Assembly: GCA_044868295.1 (NCBI GenBank)
Contig: JBIOWF010000312.1
Coordinates: 1-13,588, forward strand
Direction: 5' to 3'
DNA: 13,588 bases
Source of the DNA: JBIOWF01 sp044868295
Lineage (GTDB): Bacteria; Actinomycetota; Actinomycetes; Streptosporangiales; Streptosporangiaceae
A program made the position numbers and the translations under genes. This document shows positions 5,428 through 11,435 of this stretch, in pieces. Numbering within the stretch: the first letter of the stretch is position 1; each line of letters opens with the position of its first letter. Under the pieces are notes generated by a model, which saw nothing but the letters and a program-made list of their open reading frames with translations, made no database searches and had not been told where the DNA came from.

Positions 5428-6495
5428 ATGACCCCTTCCGCGGCACCGCTCGGCCTCATCCGATCCGAGGTGGATCGTTCGCTCCGGACGTTCCTGGATC
5501 GGCAGCGGCCGCTCTTCGCGGACCCCAATCTGGCCGTCCTGCTGGCCGCCGCGGAGGACTTCCTGGCGGGCGGCAAGCGCCTGCGCCCGGCCTTCTGCTA
5601 CTGGGGCTGGCGGGCCGCCGGCGGCGGGGAGGATCCCGAGCTGTACACCGCCGCGGCGTCGTTCGAGCTGCTGCAGGCCAGCGCGCTCATCCACGACGAC
5701 GTGATGGACGCGAGCGATCTGCGGCGCGGCATGCCGTCGGCGCACCGCCGGTTCGAACGGCTGCACACGGACTCGGGGTGGCACGGCTCGGCGGAGCAGT
5801 TCGGCGAGGGCGCCGCGATGCTGCTCGGCAACCTGCTGCTGATCTGGTCCGGCGAGATGTGGCGCACGTGCGGCCTGCCGCCGGCCTCCCTCGCCGCGGC
5901 CCAGCCGGTCTACGACCACATGCGCACCGAGCTCATGTTCGGGCAGTACCTCGACCTGCTGGAACAGGCCCAGGGCATGAGCACCTTCGACAGCGCGCTG
6001 CGGGTCGCCCTGTACAAGAGCGGCAAATACTCGGTGGAGCAGCCGCTCCGGCTGGGTCTCGTGCTGGCGGCCCGATCCCAGCCGCCGTGGATCGACCAGC
6101 TGTGCGTCCAGTACGGCCAGAAGGTCGGCATCGCCTTCCAGCTCCGCGACGACGTGCTCGGTGTGTTCGGCGACCCGGCCGAGACCGGCAAGCCCGCCGG
6201 AGACGACCTGCGCGAGGGCAAGCGCACCGTGCTCATCGCCAAGACCCTCGCCGCCGCCTCGCCCGCCCAGGCGGAGGCCGTACGGAGCCTCCTCGGAGAC
6301 ACCAAGCTGGACACGGAGGGTGTCGAACGGCTTCGCGGCATCATCGAGGAGACCGGCGCGCTGGCCGGGTGCGAGGAGATGATCAAGCGATATCTCGACG
6401 ACGCCCTCCGCTCTCTGGAGCACGCGCCCATCGAGGAGGAGGCCCGTACGGCTCTCGCCGCCCTCGCGGTCGCCGCCACCGCCCGGCGCACCTGA
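5428..6495 (+). CDS. Polyprenyl (geranylgeranyl-type) diphosphate synthase
   Basis: Adds isopentenyl diphosphate units to an allylic diphosphate to make trans-polyprenyl diphosphates for isoprenoid synthesis. It has 355 residues from the chosen ATG; an in-frame ATG at 5377 is open but lies upstream of the -10 element. Seen: GGKRLRP (48-54, substrate-binding), the first Asp-rich motif HDDVMDASDLRRG (89-101, DDxxD at 90-94), MFGQYLD (170-176), KSGKYS (197-202), and the second Asp-rich motif FQLRDDVLGVFGD (237-249). The residues four and five before DDxxD are small (Ser85, Ala86), not aromatic, which argues against an FPP synthase and for a C20 or longer product. Similar in position to mycobacterial idsA2. 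Product length cannot be fixed from sequence. Confidence 0.92.
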   Translation: MTPSAAPLGLIRSEVDRSLRTFLDRQRPLFADPNLAVLLAAAEDFLAGGKRLRPAFCYWGWRAAGGGEDPELYTAAASFELLQASALIHDDVMDASDLRRGMPSAHRRFERLHTDSGWHGSAEQFGEGAAMLLGNLLLIWSGEMWRTCGLPPASLAAAQPVYDHMRTELMFGQYLDLLEQAQGMSTFDSALRVALYKSGKYSVEQPLRLGLVLAARSQPPWIDQLCVQYGQKVGIAFQLRDDVLGVFGDPAETGKPAGDDLREGKRTVLIAKTLAAASPAQAEAVRSLLGDTKLDTEGVERLRGIIEETGALAGCEEMIKRYLDDALRSLEHAPIEEEARTALAALAVAATARRT

Positions 6496-6515
6496 CCAGG
6501 CACGTCGCATACCGC

Positions 6516-6538
6516 GGAGACAGGGCGACCCGGTCTCC
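6516..6538. terminator. Hairpin between convergent prenyl synthase and thiE genes
   Basis: GGAGAC (6516-6521) pairs with GTCTCC (6533-6538), and inside it GGG (6523-6525) pairs with CCC (6529-6531), with one A/G mismatch and a CGA loop. It lies in the 49-base gap between the two stop codons and can work for both strands. There is no distinct T-run. Confidence 0.5.
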
Positions 6539-6544
6539 TGGGCC

Positions 6545-7192
6545 TCAGAGCGGGACGGCGGCGAGCCGGGCCTTGAAGGCGGCGGCGGCCGCCTGAGGGT
6601 CGTCGGCGTCGGTGATCGCGCGGACCACGACGACGCGGCGCACACCGTGCGAGACGACCTCGTCGAGATTGTCCAGATCGATCCCGCCTATGCCGAACCA
6701 CGGCCGGGCCGTACCCAGCTCGGCGGCGTGCTTGAGCAGATCAGGGCCGGGCGCGGGGCGGCCCGGCTTGGTCGGCGTCGGCCAGATCGGCCCGCAGCAG
6801 AAGTAGTCGACGCCCGGTTCCGCCGCCGCCGCGGAGGCCTCCCCGGCGGAGTGGGTGGACCTGCCGATCAGCACCTCCGGCCCGAGGATCCGGCGGGCGA
6901 CCGGCACCGGCAGGTCGTCCTGGCCGAGGTGGAGGATGTCCGGCCGGGCGGCGTAGGCGATGTCCGCACGGTCGTTGACCGCCAGCAGGGCGCCGTGCCG
7001 GTCACACGCGTCGCGGAAGATCTCGAGAAGCGCCAGCTCCTCGCGCGCTTCCAAACCCTTCTCGCGCAGCTGGACGATGTCCACGCCGCCGGAGAGGACG
7101 GCGTCGAGGAACCGCGGCAGGTCGCCGCGATCCCGCCGCCCGTCAGTGCACAGGTAGAGGCGCGCGTCGGCCAGTCGTTGTCGGATTGTCAC
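6545..7192 (-). CDS. thiE: Thiamine-phosphate synthase
   Basis: Joins HMP diphosphate and thiazole phosphate to give thiamine phosphate; cytoplasmic TIM-barrel. The 215-residue length is typical. Seen: YLCTDGR (13-19), VQLREK (40-45), NDRAD (73-77), HLGQDD (88-93), GRSTHS (110-115), GPIWPTPTKPGRPAPG (134-149) and the phosphate-binding GIGGI (167-171). The GTG start matches the usual MTxxRxRLADARLYLCTD N-terminus, but there is no Shine-Dalgarno sequence and no -10 at leaderless distance. Instead the start codon lies in the loop of a perfect 10-bp inverted repeat (7175-7202). It is last in a minus-strand group, 34 bases after the Rv2175c-like gene, and is not under the TPP riboswitch that precedes thiO-S-G. 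Confidence 0.95.
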   Translation of the reverse strand: MTIRQRLADARLYLCTDGRRDRGDLPRFLDAVLSGGVDIVQLREKGLEAREELALLEIFRDACDRHGALLAVNDRADIAYAARPDILHLGQDDLPVPVARRILGPEVLIGRSTHSAGEASAAAAEPGVDYFCCGPIWPTPTKPGRPAPGPDLLKHAAELGTARPWFGIGGIDLDNLDEVVSHGVRRVVVVRAITDADDPQAAAAAFKARLAAVPL

Positions 7193-7202
7193 CCGACAAC
7201 GA
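7175..7202 (-). promoter_or_regulatory. Perfect inverted repeat enclosing the thiE start codon
   Basis: On the minus strand TCGTTGTCGG and CCGACAACGA are perfect 10-bp arms around the 8-base loop GTGACAAT, whose first three bases are the thiE start codon. The right arm is thiE codons 4-6. It could act as an RNA hairpin controlling initiation or as an operator. The absence of a T-run argues against a terminator. Confidence 0.7.
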
Positions 7203-7226
7203 TGCCACGAGCCCGCACCGGGTCTC

Positions 7227-7601
7227 TCAGAACCCCAGTGCCTGTGCCCGGCGCTTCACCTCGGTGTGCCGGCCGGCGGCGATGGCGTCGATCGGCGAAC
7301 CCGGAAGCGAGTCGTCGGGCGTGAACAGCCACCGGAGTGACTCCACGTCCTCGTAACCCGCGTCGGCGAGCACCATGAGCGTGCCCGGGAGACCCTTGAG
7401 CACGTCGGAGTCGACGATGAAGATCGCGGGGATCTGTGGCTCCCCGCCGCCCCTCCGGACACCGACGAGCTTCTTGTCCTTCAGCAGTTGCTTGGCCCGT
7501 CCGATGCTCAGGCCCAGCGTCTGCGCCACGTCCGAGAGGGGGAGCCACTCCCCTATCAGTTTGTCGGTCTCTCGGTCGATCTGCGAAACAGTAAGCGTCA
7601 C
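7227..7601 (-). CDS. Rv2175c-family DNA-binding protein
   Basis: A 124-residue protein of the Rv2175c type: an N-terminal winged helix-turn-helix (about 19-62, with EWLPLSDVAQTLGLSIGRAK) followed by the conserved C-terminal domain (about 65-124, with GLPGTLMVLADAGYEDVESL and the LFTPDDSLPGSPIDAI block). Rv2175c of M. tuberculosis binds DNA and is phosphorylated near its N-terminus by the kinase PknL, encoded next to it; phosphorylation is reported to abolish DNA binding. Here the N-terminus has Thr2, Thr4 and Thr12 as possible acceptors, and a PknL-like kinase lies 3.8 kb away. The GTG at 7601 has GGTGG 4 bases upstream. It probably shares a transcript with the oxidoreductase gene upstream (42-base gap) and thiE downstream. 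Target genes are unknown. Confidence 0.88.
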   Translation of the reverse strand: MTLTVSQIDRETDKLIGEWLPLSDVAQTLGLSIGRAKQLLKDKKLVGVRRGGGEPQIPAIFIVDSDVLKGLPGTLMVLADAGYEDVESLRWLFTPDDSLPGSPIDAIAAGRHTEVKRRAQALGF

Positions 7602-7643
7602 GGAACCACCATTACCACAGCGGCCAGCCGTGAAACACCCCGG

Positions 7644-8831
7644 CTATGTCATACCGCAGTCGCGAAGCGGCACGCCGGGGTCCGCGACACGGTCCGGCCG
7701 GACGCGCCGACCGGCCTCGACGAGGCGGCGGCCCTGGACCAGGTCACGTGGCCGATCGACGGTCAGGATGGCCGCGAGCCGGTCGTCGCCGGTGAGCCAG
7801 CAGGCCGACCACTTCGCGTCGGCCTCCGGGTCTCCGCGAAGGACGAGCCGGATCTCTTGCGGGGAGTCGCCGTGGTGCCCGGCGTACTGGACCATCCGGC
7901 CGAACTGCTCCGACCAGAAGTAGGGGACGGGGTCGTAGACGGCGTCCTCGCCGAGCAGAGTGGCGGCGGCGGTGTCGGGGGCGCCGAGAGCGGTGTCCCA
8001 GTGCTCGACCCGAAGCCTGCGGCCGAACCGGCGGGACCACCAGTTCGCGCAGTCGCCCACGGCCACCACGTTGGGCAGGGACGTCCGCAGATGCTCGTCG
8101 ACGATCACTCCGTCGCCGACCTCGACCGCCGACCCCTTCAGCCATTCGACGGCCGGCCGGACTCCGATGCCCGTGACCACGAGGTCGGCCTCGATCCGGT
8201 CGCCGGACATGAGGGTCACGCCGTCGGGGTCGACCGAGCCGACCATCGCGCCGAGCCGCAGCTCGACACCCGCTGCGCCGTACCACGGTGTCGTGCAGGC
8301 GCCCACGCTCCCGCCGAGCGCCGCGGCGAGGGGAGCCTCTCCGGCTTCGACCACCGTGACCGTGCACCCCGCCTTGGCCGCGGCCGTGGCGACCTCGGCG
8401 CCGATCCAGCCCGCGCCGATGACGACGATCCTGGCGCCCGGGACCAGCCGTGCGCGCAGTGCCAGGGCGTCGTCGATGGTGCGCAGCACATGCTGGTGGC
8501 CCTCTCCACGGAGCCGGACGGGCGTCGCTCCGGTGGCGATGACGAGCCCGTCGAATTCCAGCTCGCCCTCCGTGGTCTCCAGCACGCCGTCGCGCAGGCC
8601 CTTGGCGGCCGTCCCGAGGGACAGCCTGACGTCCAGGGCGTCCAGGTCGGAGTCGACGACCGTGGAGTCGGTCTCGCCGAGCAGCACCGCCTTGGAGAGC
8701 GGTGGCCGGTCATAGGGGCGATGAGGCTCCTCGCCGATCAGCGTGATGCGTCCGGCGAACCCATGCGCCCGCAACGCCTCGATACTCCGCACGCCGGCAA
8801 GGCCGGCACCCACCACTAGGACTTGATCCAC
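7644..8831 (-). CDS. FAD/NAD(P)-dependent ferredoxin reductase-like oxidoreductase
   Basis: A 395-residue flavoprotein of the class that transfers electrons from NAD(P)H to a ferredoxin, often for a P450 or dioxygenase. Seen: FAD-binding VVGAGLAG (6-13), PYDRPPLSK (39-47, typical of this family), VIATGATP (97-104), the NAD(P)-binding VVIGAGWIGAE (136-146), the second FAD motif VVAVGDCA (255-262) and the C-terminal reductase domain starting near PYFWSEQFG (303-311). No ferredoxin, P450 or oxygenase gene is in the window, so its partner is unknown. The GTG at 8831 is 6 bases after TAGGGT, with no ribosome-binding site, so it looks leaderless. First gene of a likely minus-strand operon with the Rv2175c-like gene and thiE. 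Confidence 0.9.
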   Translation of the reverse strand: MDQVLVVGAGLAGVRSIEALRAHGFAGRITLIGEEPHRPYDRPPLSKAVLLGETDSTVVDSDLDALDVRLSLGTAAKGLRDGVLETTEGELEFDGLVIATGATPVRLRGEGHQHVLRTIDDALALRARLVPGARIVVIGAGWIGAEVATAAAKAGCTVTVVEAGEAPLAAALGGSVGACTTPWYGAAGVELRLGAMVGSVDPDGVTLMSGDRIEADLVVTGIGVRPAVEWLKGSAVEVGDGVIVDEHLRTSLPNVVAVGDCANWWSRRFGRRLRVEHWDTALGAPDTAAATLLGEDAVYDPVPYFWSEQFGRMVQYAGHHGDSPQEIRLVLRGDPEADAKWSACWLTGDDRLAAILTVDRPRDLVQGRRLVEAGRRVRPDRVADPGVPLRDCGMT

Positions 8832-8837
8832 ATCTTG

Positions 8838-8843
8838 ACCCTA
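8838..8843 (-). promoter_or_regulatory. Candidate -10 of the ferredoxin reductase operon (leaderless)
   Basis: Minus-strand TAGGGT fits TANNNT, 6 bases before the GTG at 8831. A TTGACA lies only 3 bases upstream of it and cannot be its -35. Confidence 0.5.
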
Positions 8844-8898
8844 GATTGTCAACCGGTGCGCCCGCCAATGGAGATTTGGTAACAAGTTGAGTAACTAG

Positions 8899-8931
8899 CA
8901 CGCACAGTACGTAATGCCCGTGTTGTGCGTG
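8899..8931. promoter_or_regulatory. Inverted repeat in the divergent reductase/thi region
   Basis: CACGCACA (8899-8906) and TGTGCGTG (8924-8931) are perfect 8-bp arms with a 17-base spacer. It ends 17 bases before the putative thi -10 and so overlaps its -35 region; it may be an operator. No regulator can be named. Confidence 0.4.
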
Positions 8932-8948
8932 ACGCTGTGGATCACGAC

Positions 8949-8954
8949 TAGTCT
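8949..8954 (+). promoter_or_regulatory. Candidate -10 of the thiO-thiS-thiG operon
   Basis: TAGTCT fits TANNNT and would start transcription near 8961, a few bases before the first stem of the TPP riboswitch, as expected for a riboswitch leader. Confidence 0.5.
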
Positions 8955-8965
8955 TGAGACGTAAG

Positions 8966-9059
8966 ACGCGCGGGAGTCCGGCTTACCGGGCTGAGAGGAG
9001 AGCGGAGGCTCTCGACCGCCACACGACCTGATCCGGGTAATGCCGGCGAAGGGAGCGCC
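8966..9059 (+). promoter_or_regulatory. TPP riboswitch (THI element)
   Basis: The conserved core is unmistakable: CTGAGAGG (8991-8998) in the pyrimidine-sensing arm, a variable GAGAGC/GCTCTC arm, then ACCTGATC (9026-9033) and GTAATGCCGGCGAAGGGA (9037-9054) of the pyrophosphate-sensing arm. GCGC at 8968-8971 and 9055-9058 can close P1. AGGGAG (9050-9055), part of the conserved 3' strand, is also the ribosome-binding site of thiO 7 bases before its TTG. TPP binding should therefore block translation initiation directly. No separate terminator hairpin is seen. Confidence 0.95.
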
Positions 9060-9062
9060 GCA

Positions 9063-10325
9063 TTGGGTTCGCGCCAGGTCTCCGAACCGTCCGGCTACGA
9101 CGTGGTCGTCGTGGGCGGCGGCGTGATCGGCCTGTCCGTGGCCTGGTGCGCGGCCCGGCGCGGCCTGTCCGTCGCGGTCGTCGATCCCGCGCCGGGCGGC
9201 GGAGCGACGCACACCTCGGCGGGCATGCTCGCGCCGGTCAGCGAGATCACCTACACCGAGGAGCCGCTGCTCCGCCTGGGGCTGGCGTCACTCGCCGAGT
9301 GGCCGTCCTTCCGGGCCGAGCTGGAAGAGGCGAGCGGCGCCCTCTTGGACTACCGCGTCGACGGGACGCTGGAGATCGCCTACGGCGCGGACGACATGGC
9401 CTACCTCGACGATCTGGCCGCCTTCGAGGAGGCGCTGGGCCTGCGCGTGGAGCGGCTGACCGGGCGCGAGTGCCGCCGGTTCGAGCCGATGCTCTCGCCG
9501 TCGGTACGGGGCGGGCTGCTGGCCCGCGACGACGCCTGGGTGAACCCGCGGCGCGTCGTCCCCGCCCTGATCACGGCCCTGGAAAAAGCCGGGGGCAGGC
9601 TCATCCGCGAGCGGGCCGCAGGGCTGGCCTGGGACGGCGGCCACGTCCACGGCGTACGGCTGGCCGCAGACGGCGCTTCGGCATCGGCTTACGTCCCGGC
9701 CCCGGACGGCACCTCCACGGGGGCGTACGAGGCGGCCCTCGAAGGCGGCCCGGCGTGGGCGGGCACTTCGACGCGGGAGGGCCCCCCGGCGTCGGCAGGC
9801 GAGGTCGTTCGCGGCCTGAGCGTGGTCGTGGCGGCGGGCTCGTGGTCGAGTGCGCTGGCGCCACTGCTGCCGGTCCGGCCGGTCAAGGGGCAGATTCTAC
9901 GGCTGCGCGGCCCTGCGGGCTTCCTGACCCGCTGCGTGCGCGGGCTCGTGCACGGCGCGTCCGCGTACCTGGTTCCCCGGGGCGATGGCGAGATCACGCT
10001 CGGCGCGACGGTCGAGGAGCTGGGATTCGACCGCAGGGTCACCGCGGGCGCGGTCCACGAACTGCTGCGCGACGCCCGTGAGCTGGTCCCCGGCATCACC
10101 GAGCTGGAACTGACCGAGACCGCGGTGGGTTTCCGGCCGGGGACGCCCGACAATCTGCCCCTCGTCGGGCAGACCGGCGTGCCGGGCCTGTACGCCGCGA
10201 CCGGCCACCATCGCGCCGGGGTCCTCCTGGCCCCGATCACCGCGCGTGCCCTCGCCGCGCAACTGGCCGGAGAGGACGTCCCGCAGGTCATGGGGCCGTG
10301 CGACCCGAGGAGGTTCGACAGGTGA
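9063..10325 (+). CDS. thiO: Glycine oxidase ThiO
   Basis: FAD-dependent oxidation of glycine to dehydroglycine (iminoglycine), the glycine-derived precursor of the thiazole ring. It has 420 residues. Seen: the dinucleotide-binding strand VVVVGGGVIGLSVAW (14-28) with Asp41 at the end of beta-2, GATHTSAGMLAP (47-58), VRPVKGQILR (271-280), and the C-terminal GFRPGTPDNLPLVG and ATGHHRAGVLLAP blocks of the DAO family. Residues about 201-246 form a Gly/Ala/Ser/Thr-rich stretch that looks like an insertion and makes the protein slightly longer than usual. The TTG start is supported by AGGGAG 7 bases upstream, which is inside the TPP riboswitch. The stop overlaps the thiS start by 4 bases (GTGA). Confidence 0.93.
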   Translation: MGSRQVSEPSGYDVVVVGGGVIGLSVAWCAARRGLSVAVVDPAPGGGATHTSAGMLAPVSEITYTEEPLLRLGLASLAEWPSFRAELEEASGALLDYRVDGTLEIAYGADDMAYLDDLAAFEEALGLRVERLTGRECRRFEPMLSPSVRGGLLARDDAWVNPRRVVPALITALEKAGGRLIRERAAGLAWDGGHVHGVRLAADGASASAYVPAPDGTSTGAYEAALEGGPAWAGTSTREGPPASAGEVVRGLSVVVAAGSWSSALAPLLPVRPVKGQILRLRGPAGFLTRCVRGLVHGASAYLVPRGDGEITLGATVEELGFDRRVTAGAVHELLRDARELVPGITELELTETAVGFRPGTPDNLPLVGQTGVPGLYAATGHHRAGVLLAPITARALAAQLAGEDVPQVMGPCDPRRFDR

Positions 10326-10522
10326 AGATCACGATCAACGGCGGCGCCGTCGAGCTGCCCGAGGGCGCGACGGTGGCGTGGGCCGTACAGACCCTGACGA
10401 CGCTGACCACCGGCGTCGCGGTGGCGGTGAACGACGAAGTGGTCAGCAGGAGCGTGTGGGAGTCGGCCCGGCTGTCCGACGGCGACCGCGTCGAGGTGCT
10501 GACGGCGGTGCAGGGCGGTTGA
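10322..10522 (+). CDS. thiS: Sulfur carrier protein ThiS
   Basis: A 66-residue ubiquitin-like carrier whose C-terminal Gly-Gly is adenylated and thiocarboxylated to deliver sulfur to ThiG. It starts KITINGGAVELPEGATV and ends VEVLTAVQGG, with the required diglycine. A longer frame opens at 10298, but the GTG at 10322 is chosen because GAGGAGG (10307-10313) lies 8 bases before it, GTGA couples it to the thiO stop, and ThiS proteins begin at this point. The activating enzyme (ThiF/MoeB type) is not in the window. The stop region is partly duplicated (10515-10544). Confidence 0.93.
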   Translation: MKITINGGAVELPEGATVAWAVQTLTTLTTGVAVAVNDEVVSRSVWESARLSDGDRVEVLTAVQGG

Positions 10523-10544
10523 GAGACGGTGCGGTTGAGACGGT
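10515..10544 (+). repeat. Imperfect 16/14-bp tandem duplication across the thiS stop codon
   Basis: GCGGTTGAGAGACGGT (10515-10530) is followed at once by GCGGTTGAGACGGT (10531-10544), identical except for a 2-base deletion. The first copy contains the thiS stop codon. Confidence 0.8.
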
Positions 10545-10596
10545 TCGGCGCGGCCGGAGAACGCGCAATGGGAACAAGAGGAAGCGGTGAACGACC

Positions 10597-11391
10597 ATGA
10601 GCGCTGACGATCTCCTGGTCCTGGGCGGGGAGAAGTTCACTTCGCGGCTCATCATGGGCACCGGCGGAGCGCCGTCACTGGATGTGCTCGACCAGGCGCT
10701 GGCGGCGTCGGGCACCGAGCTGACCACGGTCGCGATGCGCAGGCTCGACCCGGCGAGCCGCGGATCGGTGCTCGACGTGCTGCGCGAGCGGAACATCAAG
10801 GTGCTGCCGAACACCGCGGGCTGCTTCACCGCCGGCGAGGCGGTGCTGACCGCCCGGCTGGCCCGGGAGGCCCTGGACACGAGCTGGGTGAAGCTGGAGG
10901 TCATCGCCGACGAGCGGACCCTGCTGCCTGACCCGATCGAGACGTTCGACGCGGCCGAGCGGCTGGTCGCCGACGGGTTCGTCGTGCTGCCCTACATCGG
11001 GGACGACCCGGCGCTGGCCCGCAGGCTGGAGCAGGCCGGCTGCGCCGCGGTCATGCCGCTGGGCGCGCCGATCGGGTCGGGGCTGGGCATCCGCAACCCG
11101 CACAACATCGAGCTCATCGTGGAGGCGGCGACGGTGCCGGTGATCCTCGACGCGGGGATCGGCACGGCCAGCGACGCGGCTCTGGCGATGGAGCTGGGGT
11201 GCGACGCGGTGCTGTTGGCGACCGCGGTCACGCGTGCCAGAAAGCCCGAGTTGATGGCCGCGGCGATGCGCGCGGCGGTCGAGGCGGGCCGGATGGCCTA
11301 CCTGGCCGGACGCATCCCCCGCCGCCGCTATGCCGAGGCCTCCTCACCCGGAAGGCAGGCGGGAAACCACCCGGAAACGGTCTCGGTTTAG
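10597..11391 (+). CDS. thiG: Thiazole synthase
   Basis: Condenses 1-deoxy-xylulose 5-phosphate, dehydroglycine and ThiS thiocarboxylate into the thiazole phosphate. TIM-barrel of 264 residues, normal length. Seen: SRLIMGTGG (16-24), the PNTAGCFTAGEAV block (71-83), the Schiff-base lysine Lys99 in WVKLEVI, VLPYIGDDP (128 onward), MPLGAPIGSGLGI, and the phosphate-binding VPVILDAGIG and AVLLATAVTRA strands. The ATG at 10597 fits the MSxDDLLxLGGxxFxSRL start of the family, though the upstream ribosome-binding site is weak (GGTGA, 7 bases away). Third gene of thiO-thiS-thiG, 74 bases after thiS. No terminator is visible before the kinase gene 44 bases downstream, so some read-through is possible. 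Confidence 0.95.
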   Translation: MSADDLLVLGGEKFTSRLIMGTGGAPSLDVLDQALAASGTELTTVAMRRLDPASRGSVLDVLRERNIKVLPNTAGCFTAGEAVLTARLAREALDTSWVKLEVIADERTLLPDPIETFDAAERLVADGFVVLPYIGDDPALARRLEQAGCAAVMPLGAPIGSGLGIRNPHNIELIVEAATVPVILDAGIGTASDAALAMELGCDAVLLATAVTRARKPELMAAAMRAAVEAGRMAYLAGRIPRRRYAEASSPGRQAGNHPETVSV

Positions 11392-11423
11392 GACTGTTCA
11401 ATCTGCGGAAGGCAAAACCACCG

Positions 11424-11429
11424 TAAACT
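11424..11429 (+). promoter_or_regulatory. Candidate -10 of the PASTA kinase gene (leaderless)
   Basis: TAAACT fits TANNNT and lies 6 bases before the GTG at 11436. No Shine-Dalgarno sequence is present. This gives the kinase its own promoter independent of the TPP-controlled thi operon. Confidence 0.6.
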
Positions 11430-11435
11430 CGGCTC

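Noticed and set aside
5404..6645. 413-codon minus-strand open frame
   Set aside because: Antisense to the polyprenyl synthase, which has both Asp-rich motifs; no domain on the minus strand.
7175..7202. Inverted repeat as a terminator between the Rv2175c-like gene and thiE
   Set aside because: There is no T-run, and the repeat contains the thiE start and first codons.
7601..7613. Four-codon ATG mini-ORF overlapping the Rv2175c-like start
   Set aside because: ATG GTG GTT CCG TGA can occur by chance; a coupling role cannot be supported.
7488..8819. 443-codon plus-strand open frame
   Set aside because: Mirror frame of the ferredoxin reductase gene; long antisense frames are expected in GC-rich DNA.
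8846..8851. Minus-strand TTGACA as -35 of the reductase promoter
   Set aside because: It is only 3 bases from the TAGGGT -10, far too close.
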